This document shows positions 9,400 through 18,420 of a stretch of 64,000 nt of DNA, piece by piece. The translations under genes and the position numbers were made by a program. This DNA is from Acetobacter estunensis (GTDB taxonomy: Bacteria > Pseudomonadota > Alphaproteobacteria > Acetobacterales > Acetobacteraceae). The number at the start of each line of letters is the position of its first letter. Position 1 is the stretch's first letter. The notes under the pieces were generated by a model. The model ran no database searches, was not told the DNA's origin, and saw only the letters and a program-made list of their open reading frames with translations. The stretch lies in contig NZ_JAHRDV010000004.1 in NCBI RefSeq assembly GCF_019083805.1, forward strand, positions 1 to 64,000. The letters are read 5' to 3'.

Positions 9400-9552
9400 A
9401 GCACATATTCATCGGATACGACTCACGAGCACAAAAAATGATGGATTTATGCGTCCTCAAAAGGGGTCTGTTTTAGCGTGTGCTGTCCGTTATCGACTCT
9501 GACTTCCGAGCAAAGATGACTCTCTCGAATAACCTGCGGGACGAACAGCATC

Positions 9553-10644
9553 CTAGCTGACCAGAACAGGACACATGGCATCTGGTCGCAGTCTGAAAGA
9601 CAGTTCGGCCCCCTCCACGACATGACTTCGGGCACGATCATCTCGTGGCACATCCACCCATAGCTCAATATCGCCATACCTGACCTGAAGACGAAGGCTG
9701 CGTCCATGAAACGTGATGGACGCCACTCTGCCCATGAACGTATCGGGGGTTTCCTCCTCGCTCATCACGATATCTTCTGGACGCATCGCCAAAGTGACTT
9801 CCGTCCCTGACATGAGAGACAGTTCACCCGGCACATTCATCACAGGATGCCAGTCCGTTCCAACTGCAAATCGCAGCCGCGTCTCCTCACGATTTTGAAA
9901 AATGGCTGAAATAAGATTGGTGGTTCCAATAAAACTTGCGACAAACCGGGAAGCCGGTCGGTCGTACAAAGTTGCCGGAGTGGCCACCTGTTCAATCCGT
10001 CCTTTGTTCATAACGGCAATCCGATCGGAGATCGACAAAGCTTCCGTCTGATCATGCGTGACCATGACGAACGCCGTTCCAAGCTCTTTTTGCAGACGTT
10101 TAAGTTCGCTCTGCATATGTTCGCGCAGACTGGCATCAAGCGCCGATAAGGGCTCATCAAGCAAAAGGAGCTGCGGTTCACAGACAAGCGCGCGCGCCAA
10201 TGCCACACGCTGTCGTTGTCCACCGGAAAGACTTGTCACACGCGCTTTGGCCTTGTCCGGCAAACCAACCAGTTCCAGTGCCTGCTTTGCTTTCCGTTCA
10301 CGCTCAGCCGATGCCATACGACGCAGCGACAAGCCAAATTCAATATTCTCCTGCACATTCATATTCGGAAACAGCGCGTAGTCCTGAAAGACCGTGTTGA
10401 CGGGGCGCTCAAAAGCACGCCGTGCGGTGATATCCTCACCATCCAAAAGAACACGCCCCGATGTCGGTGCTTCAAACCCCGCTATGATACGAAGAGTTGT
10501 GGTTTTCCCGCAGCCAGACGGTCCAAGCAGGCTAAGAAACTCTCCATGCCCAACCTCCAGCCCTATTCCATCCAGGCCAATACCACCTCCGGGAAATATT
10601 TTCCCAATCCCGTCGAGCTTGAGAAGGGCTCCTGTCATTATCAT
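9553..10644 (-). CDS. PotA-type ABC transporter ATPase (cluster, minus arm)
   Basis: 363 residues. Nucleotide-binding subunit of a spermidine/putrescine-family importer. Walker A is GPSGCGKTT, the Q-loop FQDYALFPNM, the signature LSGGQRQRVALARAL, Walker B LLLLDEPLSALD and the switch histidine is in VTHDQTEAL. A C-terminal TOBE-like regulatory domain follows (from about residue 240, LAMRPEDIVMS). Its ATG overlaps the stop of the upstream regulator gene in an ATGA junction, so it is translated from the same message. It is the last gene of the minus arm, after permease, permease, binding protein and regulator, and completes a full transporter. Confidence 0.92.
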   Translation of the reverse strand: MIMTGALLKLDGIGKIFPGGGIGLDGIGLEVGHGEFLSLLGPSGCGKTTTLRIIAGFEAPTSGRVLLDGEDITARRAFERPVNTVFQDYALFPNMNVQENIEFGLSLRRMASAERERKAKQALELVGLPDKAKARVTSLSGGQRQRVALARALVCEPQLLLLDEPLSALDASLREHMQSELKRLQKELGTAFVMVTHDQTEALSISDRIAVMNKGRIEQVATPATLYDRPASRFVASFIGTTNLISAIFQNREETRLRFAVGTDWHPVMNVPGELSLMSGTEVTLAMRPEDIVMSEEETPDTFMGRVASITFHGRSLRLQVRYGDIELWVDVPRDDRARSHVVEGAELSFRLRPDAMCPVLVS

Positions 10645-11243
10645 TCTTTCTCTGGTTTACTGGTGTTGACCCACAGAATTTTGGCCACTTCCGTACCGCA
10701 ATTACGAAAGGAGTGTTCAAGATTGCTTCGAAACGCAAAACTGTCGCCAGAAGAGAGGCGGTAAGACGCTCCCTCTATCCACAGCATGAGTTCTCCGGAA
10801 AGAACGTATCCAAACTCATTTCCAGAATGGGCGTACATGCCTGAAGCACCACCAACTTCCACACACACCAACATGCCCGTCAAAGCGGCTGCATGCGGCG
10901 ACAAAAGGCTCTTTATGATACCATCGGAATGAATGGGAAGCGTCTTCCTAGCCGATGCCGGAACACAATACACATCCCTTTGCGGCTCTTTTCCTTCCGC
11001 AACCAAATCTTGTGGATCCACGCACAGCGCGGTCGCGAGCGGCCAGATTGTTCTGATCCGTAAAGAAGAAAGGCCGCGTTCGATTTGACTGAGCGCCCCC
11101 ACCGATATTCCCGCACGTGCGGACAAGATGGAAAGAGACAGACCTTTTTCCAAACGTAGTGCTCTGATCCTGCGGCCGACAAGAATGTCGGCCACAGAAA
11201 CGTCCGTCTTTTTACGCACAGAATGCGCCAAAGACTCCGTCAT
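10641..11243 (-). CDS. XRE-family regulator with C-terminal cupin domain
   Basis: 200 residues. An N-terminal helix-turn-helix (about residues 23-80; SILSARAGISVGALSQIERG) is joined to a cupin sensor domain (about 115-195; MYAHSGNEFGYVLSGELML, then FRSNLEHSFRNCG). This architecture is that of PuuR-like and related regulators that sense small amines or amino acids and repress uptake and breakdown genes. It overlaps the genes on both sides by ATGA junctions and lies inside the transporter operon, so it is very likely the local regulator and would be self-regulated. The ligand is unknown. Palindromes in the shared intergenic region at 14.0-14.5 kb are its natural candidate sites. Confidence 0.88.
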   Translation of the reverse strand: MTESLAHSVRKKTDVSVADILVGRRIRALRLEKGLSLSILSARAGISVGALSQIERGLSSLRIRTIWPLATALCVDPQDLVAEGKEPQRDVYCVPASARKTLPIHSDGIIKSLLSPHAAALTGMLVCVEVGGASGMYAHSGNEFGYVLSGELMLWIEGASYRLSSGDSFAFRSNLEHSFRNCGTEVAKILWVNTSKPEKE

Positions 11244-12310
11244 CCACCGGCCTTGATCTTCTCAAACATTTTGGCCAGTTCATCCGCCTGCTTCATGGGC
11301 GCGGTAAAAACAGTAGTTTTGAACATATCGTCGGGGTTGGAAGGCAGCTCCAGTTCCTTGAGTTTTTCGGGTCCGACGGCCGCAAATGCTGTGGAAGTGG
11401 AAGCACCATAACCATCATTTTCGATCAGACGCTGTCCTGAGGACACGTCCAGACGGCTGTTCATGAACTCATATGCCAAATCGGCATTTTTCGTTCCTTT
11501 GAGCATCACGAAGCCACATGCCCATGTCAGCATTCCCTCTTTGGGTTTCATGAACGCCACGGGCACACCCTGCTTGCGCAACGCCACAACCGCCTCATTC
11601 CATCCCATGGATGCCACAAGTTCGCCGCTGGCGAGCGATTGCTCAATGGAGGTCATATCCGTTGTATAGGATGCCATCAATGGGCGCTGTTCACGCAACT
11701 TGGCCGCCACTTTTTCCATATCGGACGAGCTCAGATCGAACGGATTTACGCCTGCCACCAAAGCGGCCACGACGGGGGTGTCATGCACGGCGTCAATTGT
11801 GGCCATGCGTCCCGCATACTGTTTATCCCACAGCAAATTCCAGCTCATTTCCGGATTGGGCAGGAGATCCGTGCGATATATGATCGACGTATTTCCCCAA
11901 TCCCATGGCACCATCCAGACTTTTCCATCTCCTGCCTGAAGGGCCGGCAGACTTTTCAAGCTTGGAAAAACATTTTTCCAGTTACTGAGCCTCTTGGTAT
12001 CAATGGGTTCGATCAGACCCGCATCTTTCCAACGGATGATCTTGTCATAACAGGGATGAGCGATATCAGGACGGAACCCGGCTTTCAGCTTGGTGAAGGC
12101 GTCATCATCATCACCAAAGACCGAGGCACTGATGGTTCCCGGATGCGATTTCAGATAAACTTCGTCATATTCAGGACGTTCATATCCTGACCATGTAAAG
12201 TAGGTCAGCTTTCCGTCTTCTGCACGAGCGGCTCCAGACACCGTCAAGGCTGCAGCAAAAGCAGAGAATGCCACCGCACCGAGAATTTTGGAAAACGTCT
12301 TTTTCGTCAT
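11240..12310 (-). CDS. PotD/PotF-type periplasmic binding protein (minus arm)
   Basis: 356 residues. A Sec signal peptide (KILGAVAFSAFAAALTVSGAARA) has a cleavage site near residue 31, without a lipobox cysteine, so the product is a free periplasmic protein. The mature start KLTYFTWSGYERPEY and the later VPWDWGNTSIIYR and ATIDAVHDTP are typical of the spermidine/putrescine-binding (family 1) group. The acidic pocket residues that define polyamine specificity cannot be assigned by eye, so the ligand stays open. The ATG at 12310 has GGAG 8 bases upstream. It is only about 24% or so similar by eye to the second binding protein at 16.5 kb; this is an impression, not an alignment. Confidence 0.88.
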   Translation of the reverse strand: MTKKTFSKILGAVAFSAFAAALTVSGAARAEDGKLTYFTWSGYERPEYDEVYLKSHPGTISASVFGDDDDAFTKLKAGFRPDIAHPCYDKIIRWKDAGLIEPIDTKRLSNWKNVFPSLKSLPALQAGDGKVWMVPWDWGNTSIIYRTDLLPNPEMSWNLLWDKQYAGRMATIDAVHDTPVVAALVAGVNPFDLSSSDMEKVAAKLREQRPLMASYTTDMTSIEQSLASGELVASMGWNEAVVALRKQGVPVAFMKPKEGMLTWACGFVMLKGTKNADLAYEFMNSRLDVSSGQRLIENDGYGASTSTAFAAVGPEKLKELELPSNPDDMFKTTVFTAPMKQADELAKMFEKIKAGG

Positions 12311-12336
12311 TGAATATTCTCCATAACGACATGACA

Positions 12337-13149
12337 TCACGTTGTCTGACCTCGTCGACGCAATGCCTCAGAGAGGATGGAAACCACGACACTCACCGCC
12401 AGAATGAGGCTTCCCAGTGCCATGACGATTGGCAAAGACCTTGGGAAACGAAGCTGTCCCCAAATATAGACGGGCAATGTCGGATGCGGGCCGGACAGGA
12501 AAAAAGCGATGATGAATTCATCAAAGCTTGTCAGAAAAGCCAGCATGAAGGCGGAGCCAATCGCTGGAACCGCCATGGGCAGAAGCACACGCCGGACAAG
12601 TGTCCATTCCCGCGCTCCCAGATCTTCTGCTGCTTCTGCGATGGAACGTGGAAACGAAGCGAAACGCCCCTGCATCACCATGACGGTTGCAGGAAGGCCC
12701 ACCAATGTGTGGCCAGCGATAATCGCAGGCACCGAAGGACCGATTCCCACAAGATTGGCCATGATCAGCATGGCGATTCCGATAATGACGCCCGGAATAA
12801 GGATCGGAAGTCGCGCAACATAGGACAGAAGATTTGCAAAACGGCTTTTCATAAACACACTGGCATAGGACACCGTCACCCCACACAATGTGGCCAGCGC
12901 TGCCGAGAAAACCCCCACTTCCAGGCTTGTCCACAATGCGCTGTGGATACCTTCTTCCTGAAAAAGCGTGCGATACCAACCAAGTGTCACGCCTTTGAGT
13001 GGAAAGGCCGCCTGCACCGAATCATTGAACGAAAACAGAGGAATGAGACAGATCGGCAGATAGAGAAAGATCAAATACAGCGCGACATAAACCCATAACG
13101 CCGTCCCCGATGAGGAGCCACGCAGGACGGGAGGAACCGGAATTTTCAT
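12337..13149 (-). CDS. PotC-type ABC permease (minus arm)
   Basis: 270 residues with six likely membrane helices (first VYVALYLIFLYLPICLIPLF). The cytoplasmic coupling loop is EAAEDLGAREWTLVRRVLLP, the EAA motif that contacts the ATPase. It forms the second membrane subunit of the importer. It overlaps the upstream permease by four bases (ATGA) and is followed after 26 bases by the binding-protein gene. Confidence 0.92.
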   Translation of the reverse strand: MKIPVPPVLRGSSSGTALWVYVALYLIFLYLPICLIPLFSFNDSVQAAFPLKGVTLGWYRTLFQEEGIHSALWTSLEVGVFSAALATLCGVTVSYASVFMKSRFANLLSYVARLPILIPGVIIGIAMLIMANLVGIGPSVPAIIAGHTLVGLPATVMVMQGRFASFPRSIAEAAEDLGAREWTLVRRVLLPMAVPAIGSAFMLAFLTSFDEFIIAFFLSGPHPTLPVYIWGQLRFPRSLPIVMALGSLILAVSVVVSILSEALRRRGQTT

Positions 13150-14018
13150 CCCTGCCTCCCCACGCTCAGCTTCCGCCCCAAAACCATTCCACCCGCCACG
13201 ACCAGCATGACGGCAACGGCCAGTGCAGCACCAAAAGGCCAGTCATTGGCGCGCCCGAACTGCATCTGGATCAATGAACCAATCATGATGCTGCGCGGAC
13301 CGCCAACAAGAGCCGGCGTAACGTAATCTCCAAGTGTTGGAATGAACACCACCATACTTGCCGTCAGCACACCCGGCACAGAAGCAGGCAGAACGACGCG
13401 TCGAAAGGTCGTCCATGGCCGTGCACCAAGATCAGAAGCCGCTTCCAGCAGAGAACGCGGCAATCCCTCCAGGGCAGTATAAATGGGTAGAATGGCAAAG
13501 GGCGCGTAAGCGTGTGCCAATGTTACAATTACGGCAGCCGGTGTGTTCAGAAACGCAAGTGAGGGCGCGTGCAGAATGCCTGACCCGACCAGGACGGAAT
13601 TGAGAACACCGTTATAGGCCAGCACGATTTTCCACGCGAAGACGCGCAGCAGATAACTGGTCCAAAACGGCAACGTCACCAGAAACAACAAAAGCGAACG
13701 CCACCGCCCTCCCCGCAGCGCTATACAATAGGCTACCGGATAGGCGGCTAAAACCGTTGCTGCGGTCGCAGTCCCCGCAATCACGACAGAGCGTAACGCC
13801 ACCTGTGCATAAAGCGGGTCCGTAAGAATTGTCTGGAAGTTCGACCACGTCCAGCCAGCCCCCAAGACAGAGCCGTCATTGTGGCGGAACGCCAAGAAGA
13901 CCACGAGCCCGAGAGAAAAGACTATGAGGCCAAGCCCCATCACAGCGCCGGGAAGCAGCATGAGACAGCGAAACACAAGCGATCGCACATCTGGAACAAC
14001 TGTCCTGACAGGGATCAT
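13146..14018 (-). CDS. PotB-type ABC permease (minus arm)
   Basis: About 290 residues with six likely membrane helices; the EAA loop reads EAASDLGARPWTTFRRVVLP. It is the first gene of the minus arm. Two ATGs three codons apart are possible: 14027 has GAGGA directly against it, whereas 14018 has the same GAGGA 9 bases away, which is better spacing, so I use 14018. An inverted repeat (GTGAAATC/GATTTCAC) lies just upstream. Confidence 0.9.
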   Translation of the reverse strand: MIPVRTVVPDVRSLVFRCLMLLPGAVMGLGLIVFSLGLVVFLAFRHNDGSVLGAGWTWSNFQTILTDPLYAQVALRSVVIAGTATAATVLAAYPVAYCIALRGGRWRSLLLFLVTLPFWTSYLLRVFAWKIVLAYNGVLNSVLVGSGILHAPSLAFLNTPAAVIVTLAHAYAPFAILPIYTALEGLPRSLLEAASDLGARPWTTFRRVVLPASVPGVLTASMVVFIPTLGDYVTPALVGGPRSIMIGSLIQMQFGRANDWPFGAALAVAVMLVVAGGMVLGRKLSVGRQG

Positions 14019-14036
14019 CCGGTACATTCCTCAGAC

Positions 14037-14061
14037 GTGAAATCCGAGTTCACGATTTCAC
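14037..14061. promoter_or_regulatory. palindrome GTGAAATC-N9-GATTTCAC, operator candidate
   Basis: Perfect 8-base arms separated by nine bases; the inner edge lies 18 bases upstream of the chosen ATG of the minus-arm permease gene. The position suits either an operator for the cluster's XRE-cupin regulator or a leader hairpin. Only the symmetry is seen. Confidence 0.45.
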
Positions 14062-14090
14062 AGATGAAGAAACGCCGTCAATATGTTTTT

Positions 14091-14099
14091 ATATCGAAA
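14091..14099 (-). promoter_or_regulatory. TTTCGATAT element upstream of the minus arm
   Basis: On the minus strand this reads TTTCGATAT, about 72 bases upstream of the permease ATG. The same 9-mer, in the same orientation relative to its own gene, lies about 57 bases upstream of the plus-arm start. The paired placement is the only evidence for function. Confidence 0.35.
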
Positions 14100-14492
14100 T
14101 GAAATGGCCGATTTTTAGATTCCAAATGCAGAAGCTGTTTCAAAAGTCAGCCATCAAAGATGATGGTGAAGGGTTTTGTGTCCCAAAGGCACATTTGATG
14201 GCTCCACGCAGTAACATCGACAAAAAATCAATGTATTTATGTACAAAAATCTCCATCAGACCAGATTTGAAGACTTTTGAAACATTTCCGCATCCGAAGA
14301 TCGTACGCTTTTCTGACACATTATACGTTCTCGTCCTTCCATCACTTTTGGATCCATTGTTTGTTTCTATATATGGGGGCCGAGCGCTTCCGCAGCGATG
14401 CATCGTAGAACATCAATGTATGGATCACATATTCCCGATTTGCGAAGACAAAAGTTCCCGCTAGGCTTCAGAAAAACAGGCATCATTCATCC

Positions 14493-14507
14493 ATATCGTT
14501 TCGATAT
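14493..14507 (+). promoter_or_regulatory. palindrome ATATCG-TTT-CGATAT upstream of the plus arm
   Basis: Perfect 6-base arms with a three-base centre; it contains TTTCGATAT on the plus strand, 57 bases before the ATG at 14565. It is a candidate operator or promoter element for the catabolic arm. Confidence 0.4.
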
Positions 14508-14564
14508 AGCAACACACAGTTCGTCTCATAGGGCCCTTGGCCCTGTAACCACGAGGCTCCGGAC

Positions 14565-15413
14565 ATGCATCTCGATATTTTTCGGAGTCTCTGGGGCGAC
14601 CATCGCTCATGGGATGTAGCACTTCCAACCGGGCCAGATTCTGATTTCGACGGCATTGAGTCCCGCATCCCTTCCACCATGGCGCAGGCCGAAATGAGGG
14701 CGCAGTTGCTACATGACCGCAACATCCCATGGATCGGCATCGCCATCACCGGGGGTGATGTGATCCCGCATCAGGCCGCAACACCTGAAGACCACCTTGT
14801 CGATCTCTCCAATGCCATAGACCGTGCGCGCATCATGCCCGTCCGTTTCATTTCTGTTCTGGGTGGCAATGACCGCTGGCCAGCCACAGTGCAGGCTGAT
14901 TTCATCGCTCGTGCACAAGATATCTGCATACGCGCCGGGATGACGTGCTGCTTTGAGACACATCGTTCGCGTATTCTCGCCACGCCATGGATCACGCTCG
15001 ATGTCATCCGTCTACGGCCTGATGCGCTCTTCACGGCAGATATCAGCCATTGGGTCGTCTGCTGCGAACGTCTGCTGAATGACCCTCTCGACGATTTTTC
15101 GCCTTTCGTGGAACGCGTACACCACATTCAGGCGCGCGTGGGCCAGCCACAGGCTCCACAGGTGACACATCCGGCAGCCCCCGAACATGCGTCTGCTCTG
15201 CATTTCCATCAGGAGATGTGGGAACAGATCTGGGTATCCCAACGCGCCCGCGGCTATGCCACGACCACGCTCACCCCGGAATTCGGCCCGGACGGCTATC
15301 TGCCCTCACTGCCTTTCACCGATGCCCCTGTGGCCGATCTAGCGCAGCTCAATCGGTGGATGGCCCACACCGAACGAGAGCATTTCATCCGCCTCCACAC
15401 GACGTCTTTATAG
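14565..15413 (+). CDS. TIM-barrel sugar phosphate isomerase/epimerase-like protein
   Basis: 282 residues. The pattern of alternating strands and helices with FDGIESRIPS, FISVLGGNDRWP, CCFETHRSRIL, FTADISHWVV and TLTPEFGPDGYLP fits the xylose-isomerase-like TIM-barrel (AP endonuclease family 2) fold. The putative metal ligands (E in FETH, D/H in ADISHW, H in VHHIQAR, E in TPEFGP) are present, so the enzyme is probably active on a small substrate. It heads the plus arm, 15 bases before the oxygenase gene, and likely acts in the same breakdown route. The exact reaction is unknown. Confidence 0.78.
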   Translation: MHLDIFRSLWGDHRSWDVALPTGPDSDFDGIESRIPSTMAQAEMRAQLLHDRNIPWIGIAITGGDVIPHQAATPEDHLVDLSNAIDRARIMPVRFISVLGGNDRWPATVQADFIARAQDICIRAGMTCCFETHRSRILATPWITLDVIRLRPDALFTADISHWVVCCERLLNDPLDDFSPFVERVHHIQARVGQPQAPQVTHPAAPEHASALHFHQEMWEQIWVSQRARGYATTTLTPEFGPDGYLPSLPFTDAPVADLAQLNRWMAHTEREHFIRLHTTSL

Positions 15414-15428
15414 ATAAGGAGTTCCGGC

Positions 15429-16481
15429 ATGACTGTAGCAAACACCCAACCTGACACCCCGATCGAAACCTTCAACGCCATTCCACTCGTCGATATCAGC
15501 GGACTGTTCAGCGAAAATCTGGCCCGACGACAGAAGGTGGCCGCTGAATTAGGTCGCGCCGCGCGCGAGGTCGGCTTCCTCTACATCACCGGCCACGGTC
15601 TGGCCCCGGCTCTTGTGGATGGGCTCAGAAACGCTGCGCGTGCCTTCTTCGCGATGCCGTTCGAGAAGAAAATGGACTCCTATATCGGCACCTCTGCTTC
15701 TCACAAGGGGTTCGTCCCGGAAGGAGAAGAGGCCTATGGCACTGAGCTTCCCGACCATAAGGAAGCCTTCGATATCGGCTATGAGCTACCGTCGAATCAC
15801 CCGCTCTTCCTTGCACGCACGCCGCTTCTCGGTCCTAATGAATGGCCCGATCTGCCCGGGTTTCGTGCTGCGGCAGAAGCCTACTACAAGGCGGTCTTTG
15901 CGCTGGGACGTACGCTGTTTCGTGGCTTTGCACTGGCTTTGGATCAGCCGGAAGACGCTTTCGACACCATAGCAAACTTCCCGCCGTCCAAGCTGCGGAT
16001 GATCCATTACCCCTTCGATGAAAGCGCACGGGACGCTCAGGGCATCGGTGCACACACCGATTACGAGTGCTTTACCATCCTGTTGGCCGACCGCCCCGGT
16101 CTTGAGGTGATGAACGGACGCGGCGAATGGATCGACGCGCCGCCGATCGAGGGTGCCTTCGTCGTAAATATCGGCGATATGCTCGAAGTGATGACCGGCG
16201 GCACTTTCGTCGCGACGGCTCACCGGGTCCGCAAGGTTGCGGAAGAGCGCTACTCCTTTCCGTTCTTCTATGCCTGCGACTATCACACACGCATCGCGCC
16301 GCTCCCGGCCTTTACCCGCCCGGATGACAATTACGGCACGATCACCATTGGCGAGCATATGTGGTCGCAGGCTCTGCAAACCTACACCTACCTGCGCCGC
16401 AAGGTCGAAAAAGGAGAGCTGGCATTGCCCGAAGGTGCCAGAACAACCGCCTCTTTCGGTCACCTGAAACACGTACCCTGA
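15429..16481 (+). CDS. 2-oxoglutarate/Fe(II)-dependent oxygenase, isopenicillin N synthase family
   Basis: 350 residues. The N-terminal DIOX_N segment ([22 protein letters not shown]) is followed by the jelly-roll core. The iron ligands are H209 and D211 ([12 protein letters not shown]) and H265 (ATAHRVRKV). The RxS pair R274/S276 (RYSFPFF) that binds 2-oxoglutarate is in place. Enzymes of this family hydroxylate, desaturate or cleave C-N, C-O or C-C bonds, using O2 and usually 2-oxoglutarate. It lies between the TIM-barrel gene and a binding-protein gene with gaps of 15 and 21 bases, so it most likely acts on the compound imported by this cluster. There is an AAGGAG 7 bases before the ATG. 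Confidence 0.92.
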   Translation: MTVANTQPDTPIETFNAIPLVDISGLFSENLARRQKVAAELGRAAREVGFLYITGHGLAPALVDGLRNAARAFFAMPFEKKMDSYIGTSASHKGFVPEGEEAYGTELPDHKEAFDIGYELPSNHPLFLARTPLLGPNEWPDLPGFRAAAEAYYKAVFALGRTLFRGFALALDQPEDAFDTIANFPPSKLRMIHYPFDESARDAQGIGAHTDYECFTILLADRPGLEVMNGRGEWIDAPPIEGAFVVNIGDMLEVMTGGTFVATAHRVRKVAEERYSFPFFYACDYHTRIAPLPAFTRPDDNYGTITIGEHMWSQALQTYTYLRRKVEKGELALPEGARTTASFGHLKHVP

Positions 16482-16502
16482 CACTACTCTGGAGACGCCC
16501 AC

Positions 16503-17567
16503 ATGACACGTTGCCGGTCCAGTCTGCGCGCCCTTCTGGCAAGCTCTCTCTTCATCCTCACCCCTATGGCGGCCCACGCTGCGGACGCTACACTCAATGT
16601 CCTGACATGGTGCGACCATGAAGACCCGGCCCTTCTGGCTCCTTTTGAAAAAGCGCACAATGTGAAGGTACATTTCAAGGATATTGACAGCACCGGCGCC
16701 GCTCTTGCCGTCATCGGGCAATCCCAACCCGGCGACTGGGATGTGCTGGTCCTCGATGAGACCGACACACCACGTCTGGCTGCAATGGGGCTGCTCGCCC
16801 CGCTTGATCCGACAGCTTTTCCCACGACCGATTTCTTCCCCGGCATCGACAGCCCGAAGCTTAGCAGCTTCAACGGCAAGACTTACGCCGTTCCTGAAAA
16901 ATTCGGCTACAACACAGTAGCTTACAACAGAACCGCCATTTCTGCCGCCGCGATGAGCGATATTCAGGCGCCATGGAAAGCCGAATACAAGGACCGCATC
17001 GCCATCTACGACTACTACGTACCAATCGTTGCCTATACCGCGCTGGCGCTGGGCAAGAATCCTGCCACGTTAAGCGATGCCGATCTGCCGGCAATCCGCA
17101 CAAAGCTTTCAGAACTGCGTCATAATGCCGCCCTTGTCGGGGATGTCACCACCACACAGCAAGCCCTCGCCACCGGACAGGTCGATATTCTCGTGGGCGG
17201 TGGCGAATGGGTGACGGCCGGCATGGCCAAGGACCGCCCCAACCTGACTTATCTCATCCCCACGCAGGGAGGCGTGCGCTGGCAACAGGGGCTGGCGGTG
17301 TTTGCCGGTTCACAGAAGAAAGATCTCGCGGTCGCGTTCGCTCAGTACATTCTCACGCCGGAAGCACAGGGCAAGCTGGCCACTTCAAGTTGCTACTGGG
17401 GCATGCCCGCCAACAGCAAGGCCGTGCTGAAAGATGAGGATAAGAAACTTCTCCAGTGGGATATGCAGCCTTCCTATATCGCCCGCACGGCTACCTACCT
17501 CCAGATGACCCCGGCCTTCGACAAGACGCTGCAGAAGCTCTGGACGGAAGTCATGCAGAATGAGTGA
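16503..17567 (+). CDS. PotD-type periplasmic binding protein (plus arm)
   Basis: 354 residues. A Sec signal peptide (RALLASSLFILTPMAAHA) cleaves near residue 24 to leave ADATLNVLTWCDHEDPALL. The fold markers DWDVLVLDETDTPRLA, VPEKFGYNTVAYNR and YDYYVPIVAYTALAL fit family 1 solute-binding proteins of the spermidine/putrescine group. It overlaps the next permease gene by 8 bases. The ligand-pocket residues differ visibly from the minus-arm binding protein, so the two transporters may take up different compounds. Confidence 0.87.
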   Translation: MTRCRSSLRALLASSLFILTPMAAHAADATLNVLTWCDHEDPALLAPFEKAHNVKVHFKDIDSTGAALAVIGQSQPGDWDVLVLDETDTPRLAAMGLLAPLDPTAFPTTDFFPGIDSPKLSSFNGKTYAVPEKFGYNTVAYNRTAISAAAMSDIQAPWKAEYKDRIAIYDYYVPIVAYTALALGKNPATLSDADLPAIRTKLSELRHNAALVGDVTTTQQALATGQVDILVGGGEWVTAGMAKDRPNLTYLIPTQGGVRWQQGLAVFAGSQKKDLAVAFAQYILTPEAQGKLATSSCYWGMPANSKAVLKDEDKKLLQWDMQPSYIARTATYLQMTPAFDKTLQKLWTEVMQNE

Positions 17568-18420
17568 GGTGACTGTACGAAAGGTCTCTGAAGGGATGAA
17601 GGGATTTCTCTTCACCCTGCCCGCATTGGCGTGGCTTGCGACATTCTTCGCGACCCCGCTTCTGGCGATGATCGTCATCAGCCTTCGCGATAGCGCGACC
17701 GGGCAGATCGGGCTTGGCAACTTCACACGCATATTCATGGAGAAATCCTATGAATCCGCTCTGCTGAACTCGGTGGTCCTGACAGCAACCGTCACTGTCG
17801 CGAGCCTGCTTCTGGCCTATCCTCTGGCCTACTCCATCGTGACGGTTCTGTCGCGACGCATGCAGCGTGTGGCATTGACGTTTGCCGTCCTGCCATTCTG
17901 GACCTCCTACGTCGTGCGCTCCTATGCGTGGCTGCTTGTGCTGGCACCGACAGGGTTTCTCAACCGACTGCTCCTTGCTCTCGGTCTGATCCACACACCC
18001 CTGCGTCTCGCGTACACTCCTACAGCCACGGAAATCGGTTTCGTCCATTTCTTCATCATGCTCGATACTCTCACGATCTATGCGTCTCTCGTGCAGATCA
18101 ACCCACGCCTCGCCCTCGCCGCTCGCGATCTTGGCGCCTCTTCGTTGCGCACCTTCCTCACCGTGACGCTGCCCCTGAGCGTGCCCGGTATCGCTGTGGG
18201 AGCTTTTCTCACTATCGTCCTATGCCTCGGCGATTACGTGACCCCCCAGATTCTTGGCGGCATGCGGGCCATCGTCCTGCCGCAGACGGTGATGATGCAG
18301 ATCCAAAAGCATCTTGATCTCCCCATGGCGTCTGCCATGTCGCTTGTCCTGACTCTGATCATGGCACTGGCCTATCTCGGGCTAAGGCGTTTTCTGGATG
18401 CCGGGGAACGCAGCCGATGA
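17560..18420 (+). CDS. PotB-type ABC permease (plus arm)
   Basis: 286 residues, about six membrane helices (LFTLPALAWLATFFATPLLA first). The EAA-type loop is LAARDLGASSLRTFLTVTLP, in which the canonical E-A-A is L-A-A-R. Start and stop overlap both neighbours (8 bases with the binding protein, 4 with the next permease), so the arm is translationally coupled. Confidence 0.9.
   Translation: MSEVTVRKVSEGMKGFLFTLPALAWLATFFATPLLAMIVISLRDSATGQIGLGNFTRIFMEKSYESALLNSVVLTATVTVASLLLAYPLAYSIVTVLSRRMQRVALTFAVLPFWTSYVVRSYAWLLVLAPTGFLNRLLLALGLIHTPLRLAYTPTATEIGFVHFFIMLDTLTIYASLVQINPRLALAARDLGASSLRTFLTVTLPLSVPGIAVGAFLTIVLCLGDYVTPQILGGMRAIVLPQTVMMQIQKHLDLPMASAMSLVLTLIMALAYLGLRRFLDAGERSR

Larger units (their letters stand above)
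14019..14564. promoter_or_regulatory. divergent regulatory region between two transporter arms
   Basis: This 546-base AT-rich region separates the first permease gene (minus) from the TIM-barrel gene (plus). No frame inside looks like a real protein. It holds several inverted repeats: GTGAAATC/GATTTCAC at 14037-14061, GCCATCAAA (14150-14158) with TTTGATGGC (14194-14202), ATATCG-TTT-CGATAT at 14493-14507, and a tight GC hairpin AGGGCC-CTT-GGCCCT at 14530-14544 just before the plus-arm start. A copy of the half-site also occurs at 14091-14099. Both arms are likely controlled from here. Confidence 0.65.

Noticed and set aside
14099-14464. Open frames on both strands in the divergent intergenic region
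   Set aside because: Text lacks domain character, no ribosome site, and the region is full of palindromes and AT-rich, as expected of regulatory DNA.
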